From Eubacterium sp. UBA3720 (GTDB lineage Bacteria > Bacillota > Clostridia > Lachnospirales > Lachnospiraceae): 16,391 bases of DNA. The stretch is from contig DFHP01000101.1 of the NCBI GenBank assembly GCA_002371335.1, positions 1 through 16,391 of the forward strand. The letters run 5' to 3'. The notes below the pieces were generated by a model. That model was not told the DNA's origin, did not search any database, and saw only the letters and a list, made by a program, of their open reading frames with translations. A program made the translations under genes and the position numbers. Below are positions 1 to 6,752 of the stretch, in pieces (the stretch's first letter is position 1; each line of letters opens with the position of its first letter).

Positions 1-6
1 GAGGCG

Positions 7-198
7 GGAAATTTGTGTGAATGATTCAAACAATCTGCACAAGCATTAGAACTTCTGTATGAACGGAATCTGCTGTATGAGCAGAAATCATACTGCCTCG
101 GCGAAGCGAGTTTATGATTTCGCGAATGTTAGCAGCAGATGAAGTCAATACATAGAAGTTCTTTGCGCGGAAGCCGTTTGAATCATCACACAATTTCC
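7..198. repeat. Long nested imperfect inverted repeat (hairpin element)
   Basis: Several blocks pair in nested order. Positions 7-31 pair with 176-198 (about 23 pairs with two one-base bulges). AGAACTTCTGTATG at 48-61 pairs with CATAGAAGTTCT at 151-162. ATCTGCTG at 68-75 pairs with CAGCAGAT at 133-140. GAAATCATA at 84-92 pairs with TATGATTTC at 113-121. CTCG at 97-100 pairs with CGAG at 107-110 around a six-base loop. The whole segment can therefore fold as one interrupted hairpin of about 190 nt on either strand. It could be a MITE-like non-autonomous element or a structured RNA. No target-site duplication is evident, and the left end lies only six bases inside the window, so the outer limit is uncertain. 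No convincing gene lies in 1-279. Confidence 0.75.
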
Positions 199-231
199 TG
201 ACTATACAGGGTTTCGCAATCACCTGATGAG

Positions 232-276
232 AAAAACGGGGGAACGGATCTTCAGGGATCCGTTCCTCCGTTTTTT
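232..276 (-). terminator. Rho-independent terminator of the minus-strand acyltransferase operon
   Basis: A GC-rich stem (GGAACGGATC pairing with GGATCCGTTCC, extended by ACGG/CCGT-type pairs) has a short loop around 251-255 and A/T runs on both sides. It begins a few bases beyond the stop of the minus-strand gene ending at 280. Because a T run follows the stem in both directions, it could also stop plus-strand transcripts coming from the hairpin element on the left. Confidence 0.85.
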
Positions 277-279
277 ACG

Positions 280-1440
280 TTAGTTTTGTCTGATAAGATC
301 TTCAAGAGAGGCGAGTTCATTTGAGTAGCGTTCTACGTATTCGGCCAGAACGTAATCCGGATTTATCTGATCCAGGAGATCCGGTGAATACCACAGTCTG
401 TGAACTACATACACATCGGAGAAGCTTTCCCGGAATGCCGGGATCATGGCCGTCCGGAATGAATCGCCGACCAGCAGTAAAGTACGTTTCACTGGAGCCT
501 GTTCATTTGTATAATGATTCACTGCTTTTGCTGTTTCTTCTTCTGAATAAAGAGGCCAGTCCATTTCCGGCGTTCCTTCGATTTCATATTCCATCTCTTT
601 TCTCGTCAGGAAGGAAAGACCTGCCATATCTGCGAGATCATCCGATGCGCCTACATGATGGGAAGGATACTTTTCTTCAAGGAGAAAACTGTTTACAGTG
701 CGGTCGGTAAGAGAAGGAATTTCATAGCCCCAGTATGCCAGAGCGCTTTTTGCGCCGATATAGGCGCCCAGCTGATTCCAGTGAGTATCATAGGAATAAT
801 AAAGGGGCAGATCCATATGGAAGTCAAGAAGTTCCTGCTTTGGGGAAATGACATGGACGCCTCCGGCGCGCATATGTTCCAGCAGCAGATCCGAAGCTGA
901 AGTTTCCGCATGTACGTAAGTATCCGGCATTAATTCAGAATAAATGTTTTCCTTATTCGGGGCCAGCAGAATAGAAAAGCCTATCCCGCGTCCTTCAAGC
1001 TCCGACTGAACGTTCAGAGCGGCGTTGGTAATGTATTCCATATCCGGCTCATCATAAAGGTTCGTGCCTTCGTAGTCGGCGATAGGATCGCCGTCAGTGG
1101 TGGATTTATAAAAAAGCCAGTTGTTTTCTCCCAGAAGGACCTGCGTGGATGAAATATATCCGGTGGATGCATAAGAGTAAAGGCTGTCCACATTGCTCAG
1201 AGCCTTTTTTCCGAATACATTATCTTTCCAGGCGGCGTCGGTCTGCTCTACAAATCTATCCACGCTTTCGACGATAGAATCGTCGGCATCCGGTCCGTAG
1301 CCGGTATCCGATTCCGCTGTCTCTTCACCGCCTGTGATCGAAGCGCCGAAACTGCCCCAGCAGAATACGGAAAAAACGATCACTGCGATCAGCAGCGGTA
1401 CACAGTACCAATATTTCAATGCATGTCTGATCTTGTGCAA
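280..1440 (-). CDS. DHHW/AlgX-like SGNH protein, predicted glycan O-acetylation partner
   Basis: The product has 386 residues with one N-terminal membrane anchor (about residues 11-31) and an otherwise extracytoplasmic body. It carries the marks of the AlgX/AlgJ/DHHW branch of SGNH hydrolases: DTHWN at 218-222 (candidate Asp218 and His220) and GDSF at 325-328 (candidate Ser327), in the permuted order of that family. Members take acyl groups handed across the membrane by an MBOAT protein and transfer them to a surface or secreted polysaccharide. The start codon is TTG at 1440, supported by AGGAGG seven bases upstream; no ATG lies in frame nearby. The ribosome binding site overlaps the stop of the MBOAT gene, so the two are probably translationally coupled. 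The acceptor glycan is unknown. The family call is strong; the acetyl donor and substrate are inferred. Confidence 0.88.
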   Translation of the reverse strand: MHKIRHALKYWYCVPLLIAVIVFSVFCWGSFGASITGGEETAESDTGYGPDADDSIVESVDRFVEQTDAAWKDNVFGKKALSNVDSLYSYASTGYISSTQVLLGENNWLFYKSTTDGDPIADYEGTNLYDEPDMEYITNAALNVQSELEGRGIGFSILLAPNKENIYSELMPDTYVHAETSASDLLLEHMRAGGVHVISPKQELLDFHMDLPLYYSYDTHWNQLGAYIGAKSALAYWGYEIPSLTDRTVNSFLLEEKYPSHHVGASDDLADMAGLSFLTRKEMEYEIEGTPEMDWPLYSEEETAKAVNHYTNEQAPVKRTLLLVGDSFRTAMIPAFRESFSDVYVVHRLWYSPDLLDQINPDYVLAEYVERYSNELASLEDLIRQN

Positions 1441-1453
1441 AATTTTGCCTCCT

Positions 1454-2830
1454 TTAAAAGTTTCCGTAAATATACGGTGAATAAGTGGCGTTGACTACGG
1501 CGCAAACGGCCAGGAAGAACAATGCCGAAAGAAAGATCCCTTTGAGAAGATGAAACCATACTTTGTCCTGCAGGCGTTCAGCAAGTCTGTTCCACGGACC
1601 GCAGAGCACTGCGGCCAGAACAAGGAACGGCAGGAAAGAGACCGTTACGGACTCCAGACCGGGAAGCGCGTTTTTCCCGAACATTCCGGCAAGGTACCGG
1701 AGGCCTGTTCCAATGTTTGCCGCCCGGAAAGGGACCCAGAGAAGATTGATGAAGAACAGGGCGTAAATATGCCCGTACCAGTGTCCGTCCCAGTGTTTCA
1801 TGAAGGGGACATACTTTTCCGCAATCAGCAGAATGAAATAACCCATGCCCCAGAGTATGAAAGCCCAGTCGGCGCCGTGCCAGATGCCTGTCAGGATCCA
1901 TACGACAAACATGTTGAATATGTGTCTCGGTATGGCGCACCTGTTTCCGCCTAACGGAATATAGATATAGTCCCGGAACCACCGGCTCAGGGAAATATGC
2001 CATCTCTTCCAGAAATCCTGAATGCTTCCCGCGCGGTAAGGATGATCGAAGTTCTCGGGTATGGAAAAACCCATCAAAGATCCAAGACCGATCGCGATGT
2101 CAGAATATCCTGAAAAATCGAAGTAAAGCTGCAGCGTATATGCTGCGGAACCGATCCATAATCCCGCTGTCGTAAAGGTTTTTCCGTCCGCGACGCCGTT
2201 GAAGTACATGTCAGCGAGGACTGCGAGTTTATCTGCCACAAGAAGTTTTTTTCCAAGGCCGATGATGATTCGCTCCAGAGCCGGGCCATAGCTGCCGCGG
2301 GACGCCGAAGCTGCAAGTCCTTTTTTGAAATCTCCGAACCGGAAAATGGGTCCGGACGTGACTGTGACAAAGAACGTCAGGTAAAGATATATATCGAGGA
2401 AAGATATTTTTCCGGTATATTTCTCCTTATAGACATCCACGATGCAGGAAATTGCTTCAAAGGTAAAAAAGGATATGCCGATAGGCATTATAAATGACGG
2501 CACTGTCAGTTCATAATGAAAAAAGCTGTTGATGTTTCCCATAACGAAGGATGTATATTTTACCAGCAGCAGCGGCGTTACGGCGGCGAGGATCATTATG
2601 CCCAGAATGAAGCGGTTTTTTAAATGTGCCGCGATCACGCAGAAGAGCCATACCGCCAGTGTAAAAACAAACACGAAAGCAAATGCGCCCAGTCCGCCCC
2701 AGACATAGAAAAGAGTGTTTATCAGAAGGAGCAGTATCCTTTTTGCAGGCGCGATTTTATTTGTTAAAAAAAACAGAATAATGAGCCATGGGAGCAGTCC
2801 GATCAGGAAGATCCCGGATGTGAATGACAT
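1454..2830 (-). CDS. MBOAT family membrane-bound O-acyltransferase (AlgI/DltB-like)
   Basis: A 458-residue polytopic membrane protein with the typical AlgI-like layout: PIGISFFTFEAIS near 116-128, FDFSGYSDIAIGLG near 237-250, DFWKRWHISLSRWFRDYIYI near 272-291 and the catalytic-His motif IWHGADW at 316-322 (His318). Such proteins carry an acyl group, usually acetyl, across the membrane for esterification of glycans such as alginate, teichoic acid or exopolysaccharide. GGAGG lies six bases before the ATG at 2830. Its partner is the SGNH protein immediately downstream (13 bases between the genes). No dltA or dltC lies nearby, so a DltB role in D-alanylation is less likely than polysaccharide O-acetylation. 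The family is certain; the substrate is not. Confidence 0.93.
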   Translation of the reverse strand: MSFTSGIFLIGLLPWLIILFFLTNKIAPAKRILLLLINTLFYVWGGLGAFAFVFVFTLAVWLFCVIAAHLKNRFILGIMILAAVTPLLLVKYTSFVMGNINSFFHYELTVPSFIMPIGISFFTFEAISCIVDVYKEKYTGKISFLDIYLYLTFFVTVTSGPIFRFGDFKKGLAASASRGSYGPALERIIIGLGKKLLVADKLAVLADMYFNGVADGKTFTTAGLWIGSAAYTLQLYFDFSGYSDIAIGLGSLMGFSIPENFDHPYRAGSIQDFWKRWHISLSRWFRDYIYIPLGGNRCAIPRHIFNMFVVWILTGIWHGADWAFILWGMGYFILLIAEKYVPFMKHWDGHWYGHIYALFFINLLWVPFRAANIGTGLRYLAGMFGKNALPGLESVTVSFLPFLVLAAVLCGPWNRLAERLQDKVWFHLLKGIFLSALFFLAVCAVVNATYSPYIYGNF

Positions 2831-2888
2831 GTTCTACCTCCAATGTTGTATCGATTTCTGATATATCTCACCTGGAGATTGCGGAATG

Positions 2889-3149
2889 TTAACCGGATAT
2901 TTCTTCCAGCGCGCCTTTGAGCGCACAGGCAAACTGATCCGGACATGAGGTGCCGCGTCCGTTGCAGTTGACGCCCTGAAGAATAGCTGCGATCTCATCA
3001 GCATGGCGGCCGATGGACAATCTGCTGATTCCCTGAAGGTTTCCGTTGCAGCCGCCCATAAAGCTGACATCTGTTATTATTCCGTTTTCGTCAAGGTCAA
3101 AATCGATATATTTTGAGCAGGTTCCTTTTGTTTTGTATCTGTAATGCAT
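2889..3149 (-). CDS. TSCPD domain-containing protein (TIGR03905-like)
   Basis: A small 86-residue protein, MHYRYKTKGTCSKY at the start and GTSCPDQFACALKG near 66-79. Five cysteines stand out: Cys11, Cys34, Cys62, Cys69 and Cys75. The TSCPD signature also occurs at the C-terminus of some class II ribonucleotide reductases, and stand-alone copies are common in clostridia with no firm function; metal or nucleotide-reductase roles have only been suggested. The start at 3149 was chosen because AAAGGA lies about eight bases upstream and the family usually begins with a K/R-Y-K-T-K-G-T-C pattern. A longer frame with ATG at 3239 overlaps the stop of the preceding HAD gene by four bases (ATGA), but its extra 30 residues do not resemble the family. 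Confidence 0.85.
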   Translation of the reverse strand: MHYRYKTKGTCSKYIDFDLDENGIITDVSFMGGCNGNLQGISRLSIGRHADEIAAILQGVNCNGRGTSCPDQFACALKGALEEISG

Positions 3150-3235
3150 CTTAAAATCCTTTCTTAATCTAAATTGTCCGGGTGATTCATCTGCGCCGCT
3201 GTGCGGCAGCGCGCAAAGTCCGGCTGCGGATCTGG

Positions 3236-3868
3236 TCATAAAAGCTTCAGCAGATCCAGAGGCTTGTCGATGCGAAGATCCCAGTCACTCACATCACCGA
3301 AGCCATACGCGGCATGGATGAAATACGCGCCGGCTTTTCTGGATGCTTCGTAATCTCCCTGAATATCTCCCACATAAGCCGGATGCAGCAGAGAGTGCTT
3401 TTCTGTCATGTAACGGATGTTTCCGTCCTTTGGCAGCCCGGTGTCGCCGTTGCACACATGATCCCTGAAATATTTGTCCAGACCGGTGACTTCATAGAGG
3501 CTTTCAATATATCCTTTTGACGAATTACTGATCACAAACAGGGGATATTTTTCAGAAAGCTTTTCCAGTGCTTCTTCCAGACCTTCATAAAGATCAGGAA
3601 CATCCGTCAGGATACATTCTGCCTGAACGGTGATCCACTGGTTCAGTATAGCAGTGCGTTTGGCTGAAGGTATTTCCGGAAGGAGGTCGTCTCCGATCAC
3701 ATCCAGAGGCTTCCCGAACTCTTTTTTCAGCCGGTCCGGCGTAAGGATGGTGGAAGGGAATCCGTTTTTTGCAAGGACTTTATTCCACGCGCGGCAGATC
3801 GGGCCGGTGGAATCCCATATGGTGCCGTCCACATCAAACATGAGACTGTCGATCTTTTTTATAGCCAT
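3236..3868 (-). CDS. HAD-superfamily hydrolase, phosphoglycolate phosphatase-like
   Basis: A 210-residue HAD phosphatase of subclass I. Motif I is FDVDGT with nucleophile Asp12 and Asp14. Motif II is VISNSSKG, and motif IV reads YVGDIQGDYEASRKAG. A helical cap lies between motifs I and II. Members dephosphorylate small phosphorylated metabolites in the cytoplasm; the exact substrate cannot be read from sequence. The start at 3868 is preferred: GAGGAG sits seven bases upstream, whereas the alternative ATG at 3883 overlaps this ribosome binding site and adds only five residues. It is the first gene of the minus-strand run, and its stop lies 86 bases before the chosen TSCPD start. Confidence 0.92.
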   Translation of the reverse strand: MAIKKIDSLMFDVDGTIWDSTGPICRAWNKVLAKNGFPSTILTPDRLKKEFGKPLDVIGDDLLPEIPSAKRTAILNQWITVQAECILTDVPDLYEGLEEALEKLSEKYPLFVISNSSKGYIESLYEVTGLDKYFRDHVCNGDTGLPKDGNIRYMTEKHSLLHPAYVGDIQGDYEASRKAGAYFIHAAYGFGDVSDWDLRIDKPLDLLKLL

Positions 3869-3935
3869 TTTTGTACTCCTCATAGATTAGTAGTTAAACT
3901 TCCTGCTTCATGTTGAAGGGGCAGTTATGATCATG

Positions 3936-3982
3936 AAAAAAACATCGGAAAGGTTTTATCCTGTTTTTTCCGGTTGTTTTTT
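3936..3982. terminator. Terminator-like hairpin upstream of the HAD operon
   Basis: CGGAAA (3946-3951) pairs with TTTCCG (ending near 3972), with an inner AGG/CCT. A run of seven A (3936-3942) gives a U tract on the minus strand, and TTTTTT at 3977-3982 gives one on the plus strand. No gene ends here, because both neighbours start here and diverge. It may be an attenuator in the minus-strand leader of the HAD operon or a transcriptional insulator. The stem is short and AT-rich, so strength is uncertain. Confidence 0.45.
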
Positions 3983-4044
3983 ATTTCGTCTGCACCTTTG
4001 GCAGAGGACTCATACAATAATATCATAGAAAACTGAAATAGAGG

Positions 4045-4074
4045 GGTGATTTTTATAAAAATATTAGTTATAAT
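4045..4074 (+). promoter_or_regulatory. Probable sigma-A promoter for the 794-residue protein gene
   Basis: A perfect TATAAT -10 box lies at 4069-4074 within an AT-rich stretch. The -35 region, around GTGATT/TGATTT 16-17 bases upstream, is a poor match to TTGACA, so an activator or an UP-like AT tract may help. Transcription would start near 4081 and give a 5' leader of about 220 nt. Confidence 0.5.
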
Positions 4075-4080
4075 GTTACA

Positions 4081-4302
4081 GACTAACCGAAGTACAAGGC
4101 ATCAGTCTGCCCAAAGGCAGAAGATGCGGTAAGATGTAATAGATTATTTGCGGAAGCGGCCTTCGAAAACGGAAGCCGTGTTTTGTAACGCAAAAAAGCA
4201 GGATATTAACAGGGGAGTATCAGTCAGGGATCGATGGATGCCGCGGGAAGGCAGAGAAGGGGAGAACTCTGACGGAGAGCAGCAGGGGAAAACAAGTAAA
4301 TA
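4081..4302 (+). ncRNA. Structured 5' leader, possible cis-regulatory RNA
   Basis: Two clear structures lie in the first half. One hairpin spans 4099-4127: GCATC/GATGC as lower stem and TCTGCC/GGCAGA as upper stem, with a CAAA loop. A second unit has outer stem TTTGCG (4147-4152) with CGCAAA (4189-4194) enclosing CGGC-C-TTC/GAAGCCG (4157-4178). The second half (4200-4302) is purine-rich. No known riboswitch core was recognised: the c-di-GMP, SAM, cobalamin and T-box signatures were looked for by eye and not found. No intrinsic terminator precedes the ATG. The ribosome binding site is weak (AGGGG about 14 bases before the ATG). Confidence 0.4.
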
Positions 4303-6687
4303 ATGAAGACACTATCAAAGACAGATTCGATATGGTGTTATTTCAGGACGATCATTTTTGCCCTGTTGGCCGCAGGGATGATCGTAGGAAACACGATCGA
4401 TGTCAGGGCTGAAATTACGGGGGATTCAGCTTTTAATGACCTGGCATGGCAGGTCGCATATTCCGAGGAGATCGTAAACGATACGGGCGTGGTGCAGTCC
4501 GTCTGCGCGACCGACAAGTATATTGTTATCATAGAGAATACGGCGGATGATCCGGATCAGAAGGATACGGTCTCTGCCTATTATCGTTATGATAAAGATG
4601 AAAACGGAAATCCGGTGGAACAGTATTCTCTGGCAAAAAGAGTGCAGGAGTCTGACTGGGAACACGGAAACGGGATGACGTATAATCCGAAAACGAATGA
4701 AATATACGTAGCGCTCTACACAAACTTTGTAGAAGAAAACGAAGGAAGTCTTTACGTGATGGACGCGGATACGCTGGAGTATAAGCGAACGATCCACGTG
4801 GAAAAAGGCTATAATATTCTCGGCATTGATTATGTGGAGGATAAGGATGAGTACGTTATACAGACTAACGTAAGTGATAATTACAGTATAAAAATACTGA
4901 ATTCTAATTTTGAAGTAAAAGAGGATCTCGGGCCGGTGGACACTGCTCCCGGAATCAATTATCAGGATCTTTGTGTGTCCGGTGATTACGTTATACTGTC
5001 GCCGCTTTCCGGTACCGGCGACAGTACGGATTATATCAATGTTTATTCTTTGTCCAGACGAGAGGTAATACTGACGGAAGTGCTGGAACCGGACGTGGAG
5101 ACGGGTGCGGGCACAGAGCTGGAATCAATAACGAATCTGGGCAACGGTGAGTTTCTTATCATTGAAAATGTAAGAGAAAGCAGCGGATATCGGTATTTTC
5201 AGTTTTATACAACCAAGGTTCCTTACTACTTTACTATCTCTACGGACAGCAGGCATGGCGATGTCTCCGGAAGCAGCGATAAGGTCCTTAGAGGAGACAG
5301 CTATACCGTCAATTTTTCTGCCGAAGAGGGCTATGAAGTAGGATCGCTAGCCGTGGACGGCAAGGACATTGATCCTGAGAATTATCAGGATGGTTATACA
5401 TTTGAAGATGTGCAGCAGGATCATGAATTTGTCCTGAAGTGTACACCGGTTCTGGTAACAGAGACTAAAATAAAAGAAGCATCTAATTCAAAGACCGGAT
5501 TTTTGCCGTTTGTGGTGCTTCTTCTGCTTCCGATGATGGGAGTTTCGTTCTCTTTTTATCTGAATAAGGTAAAGCTTCAGAGAAAAGCAGTGCGGATACG
5601 CTCGCGGGGTTACAGGAAAGCTATTTCCAGAAAGCTGGCTGATGAATATCCGGATCTGGGCTATGTGAAGAAGGCAGGAAAACGCCCGCAGGAACCGAAA
5701 GTCAGAAAGGACGCCGGCGTATGGAAACCGGCTGCCCTCGGAACAGCTCCGGAAGGCGCATCCTTTGCCGAAAAATGGAAACATGCGGCCAGAGCAGCGA
5801 TCAGAAAACTGCCGAGGATCCGATTTGCAGGTGCTGCCGATCATTTAAAGAAAATACTCTCCATAGCCGTCGAAAAGGTCATGGTGATAGTTGCCGTATT
5901 CAGAAAATGGCTTGAAGAGAAAAATGCTGTTCGGCAAAAGAAGAAGGAACGGCGTGAAGCCTGGAAAAGGAAGAGTGCCGAGCTGCAGGCGTCTAGAAGG
6001 CGCAGAGAGGCAATGGAAGCGCTGGAACGAGAGCGTTCAGGCGTTGAAATGAATGAGCGCAGAGGCACATCAGCGGCATCGGGAGCTAAACGGAGAACTG
6101 CATCAGAAGCGGCGGAACCGAAGCGCAGGACTGCATCAGCGGCAGCGAAAGTGAAACGCAGATCCGCGGCAGCGGAACCGAAGCGCAGAACTGCAGGCGC
6201 GGGATCAGCGGAGCCGAAACACAGGAGTACATCCGCTGCGGTATCGGGAAGCAAGCGAAGAAGTACATCACAAAAGGCGGAACCGAAGCGCAGGACCGCA
6301 TCGACAACAGCGGAAATGAAACATAGATCCGCGGCAGCTGAACCAAAGCGCAGGACTGCATCGGCAGCAGCTGAACCAAAGCGCAGGACTGCATCGGCAG
6401 CAGCTGAACCAAAGCGCAGGACCGCATCGACAGCAGCGGAAATGAAACACAGATCCGCGGCAGCGGAAGCGAACCGAAGGACCGCAGGTACGGGATCGGC
6501 AGAGCCGAAACACAGGAATACATCCGCTGCAGCATCGGGAGCTAAACGAAGAAGTACATCAAAAGAGGCAAATCCGAAGAGCGGAAACAAAACGGTCCGT
6601 CAGGCAGGTCCAATGCACGCAGGGAAAGACCACAATGCCGGATGGCCTGAACTTAACGTAAAACAGAGAAAAAATCATCAGAAATAA
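4303..6687 (+). CDS. Membrane-anchored propeller-like surface protein with basic repeat cytoplasmic tail
   Basis: A 794-residue protein not matched to a named family. In order: a signal peptide (about 1-36); an extracellular region (about 40-305) with recurrent strands such as YIVIIEN, IYVALY, YVIQTN, YVILSP and FLIIEN, suggesting a WD40/YVTN-like beta-propeller; a Bacterial-repeat/InlB-B-like module (about 308-382, with HGDVSG and EEGYEVGSLAVDG); one membrane helix (about 399-421) followed by a strongly basic stop-transfer segment; a second hydrophobic stretch (518-533); and a Lys/Arg/Ala/Ser/Thr tail (about 540-794). The tail at 594-755 is made of degenerate 11-residue units of the AEPKRRTASAA type. 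By the positive-inside rule the tail is cytoplasmic. The final 40 residues leave the repeat pattern. It may be co-transcribed with the GT2 gene 65 bases downstream. It could be a sensor or scaffold for surface-polymer assembly, but that is inference only. Confidence 0.85.
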   Translation: MKTLSKTDSIWCYFRTIIFALLAAGMIVGNTIDVRAEITGDSAFNDLAWQVAYSEEIVNDTGVVQSVCATDKYIVIIENTADDPDQKDTVSAYYRYDKDENGNPVEQYSLAKRVQESDWEHGNGMTYNPKTNEIYVALYTNFVEENEGSLYVMDADTLEYKRTIHVEKGYNILGIDYVEDKDEYVIQTNVSDNYSIKILNSNFEVKEDLGPVDTAPGINYQDLCVSGDYVILSPLSGTGDSTDYINVYSLSRREVILTEVLEPDVETGAGTELESITNLGNGEFLIIENVRESSGYRYFQFYTTKVPYYFTISTDSRHGDVSGSSDKVLRGDSYTVNFSAEEGYEVGSLAVDGKDIDPENYQDGYTFEDVQQDHEFVLKCTPVLVTETKIKEASNSKTGFLPFVVLLLLPMMGVSFSFYLNKVKLQRKAVRIRSRGYRKAISRKLADEYPDLGYVKKAGKRPQEPKVRKDAGVWKPAALGTAPEGASFAEKWKHAARAAIRKLPRIRFAGAADHLKKILSIAVEKVMVIVAVFRKWLEEKNAVRQKKKERREAWKRKSAELQASRRRREAMEALERERSGVEMNERRGTSAASGAKRRTASEAAEPKRRTASAAAKVKRRSAAAEPKRRTAGAGSAEPKHRSTSAAVSGSKRRSTSQKAEPKRRTASTTAEMKHRSAAAEPKRRTASAAAEPKRRTASAAAEPKRRTASTAAEMKHRSAAAEANRRTAGTGSAEPKHRNTSAAASGAKRRSTSKEANPKSGNKTVRQAGPMHAGKDHNAGWPELNVKQRKNHQK
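6082..6570 (+). repeat. Intragenic 33-bp-period repeats coding for KRRTAS-type units
   Basis: Three almost identical 33-bp copies start at 6334, 6367 and 6400 (first bases GCAGCTGAACCAAAG), and more diverged copies lie on both sides. There is also a higher-order duplication: residues 621-658 and 718-755 align over about 38 residues, 291 bp apart (SAAAEPKRRTAG and SAAAEANRRTAG, then SAEPKHRSTSAA and SAEPKHRNTSAA). The unit is a multiple of three, so copy-number change would keep the reading frame. Confidence 0.92.
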
Positions 6688-6752
6688 AAAAGCGATGCAG
6701 CTGTTCAGCAGGATCTGAAAACTGCGGAAACAGACATGATTGGAGTGACAAA

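Larger units (their letters stand above)
3869..4302. other. Divergent intergenic region (434 bp) between the HAD and propeller-tail genes
   Basis: No gene was recognised here. It holds a terminator-like hairpin with T runs on both sides (3936-3982), a small hairpin TCTGC/GCAGA at 3989-4005, a likely plus-strand promoter around 4074 and a structured leader (4081-4302). The hairpins at 3989-4005 and 4106-4121 are similar to each other in inverted orientation (TCTGC-ACCTTTG-GCAGA against TCTGCC-TTTG-GGCAGA). A minus-strand promoter for the HAD operon must lie here or just upstream but could not be placed with confidence. Confidence 0.7.

Noticed and set aside
26..223. Minus-strand open frame of 65 codons at the left edge
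   Set aside because: It lies almost wholly inside the inverted-repeat element, has no clear ribosome binding site and resembles no family; the structure explains the sequence better.
321..710. Plus-strand open frame of 129 codons within the SGNH gene
   Set aside because: The opposite strand carries the DTHWN and GDSF motifs and a good ribosome binding site; this frame has neither.
3150..3239. N-terminally extended TSCPD protein starting at 3239
   Set aside because: The ATGA overlap with the HAD stop is suggestive, but the added residues are unlike the family and the inner start has a proper ribosome binding site.
6334..6432. CRISPR-like array from regularly spaced 33-bp copies
   Set aside because: The copies are directly adjacent with no spacers and lie in frame within a coding region, so they are protein repeats.
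5841..6590. Minus-strand open frame of 249 codons opposite the basic repeats
   Set aside because: It is the antisense of a low-complexity repeat and translates to monotonous VLRFGSAAADA-type units; no start signal or family match.
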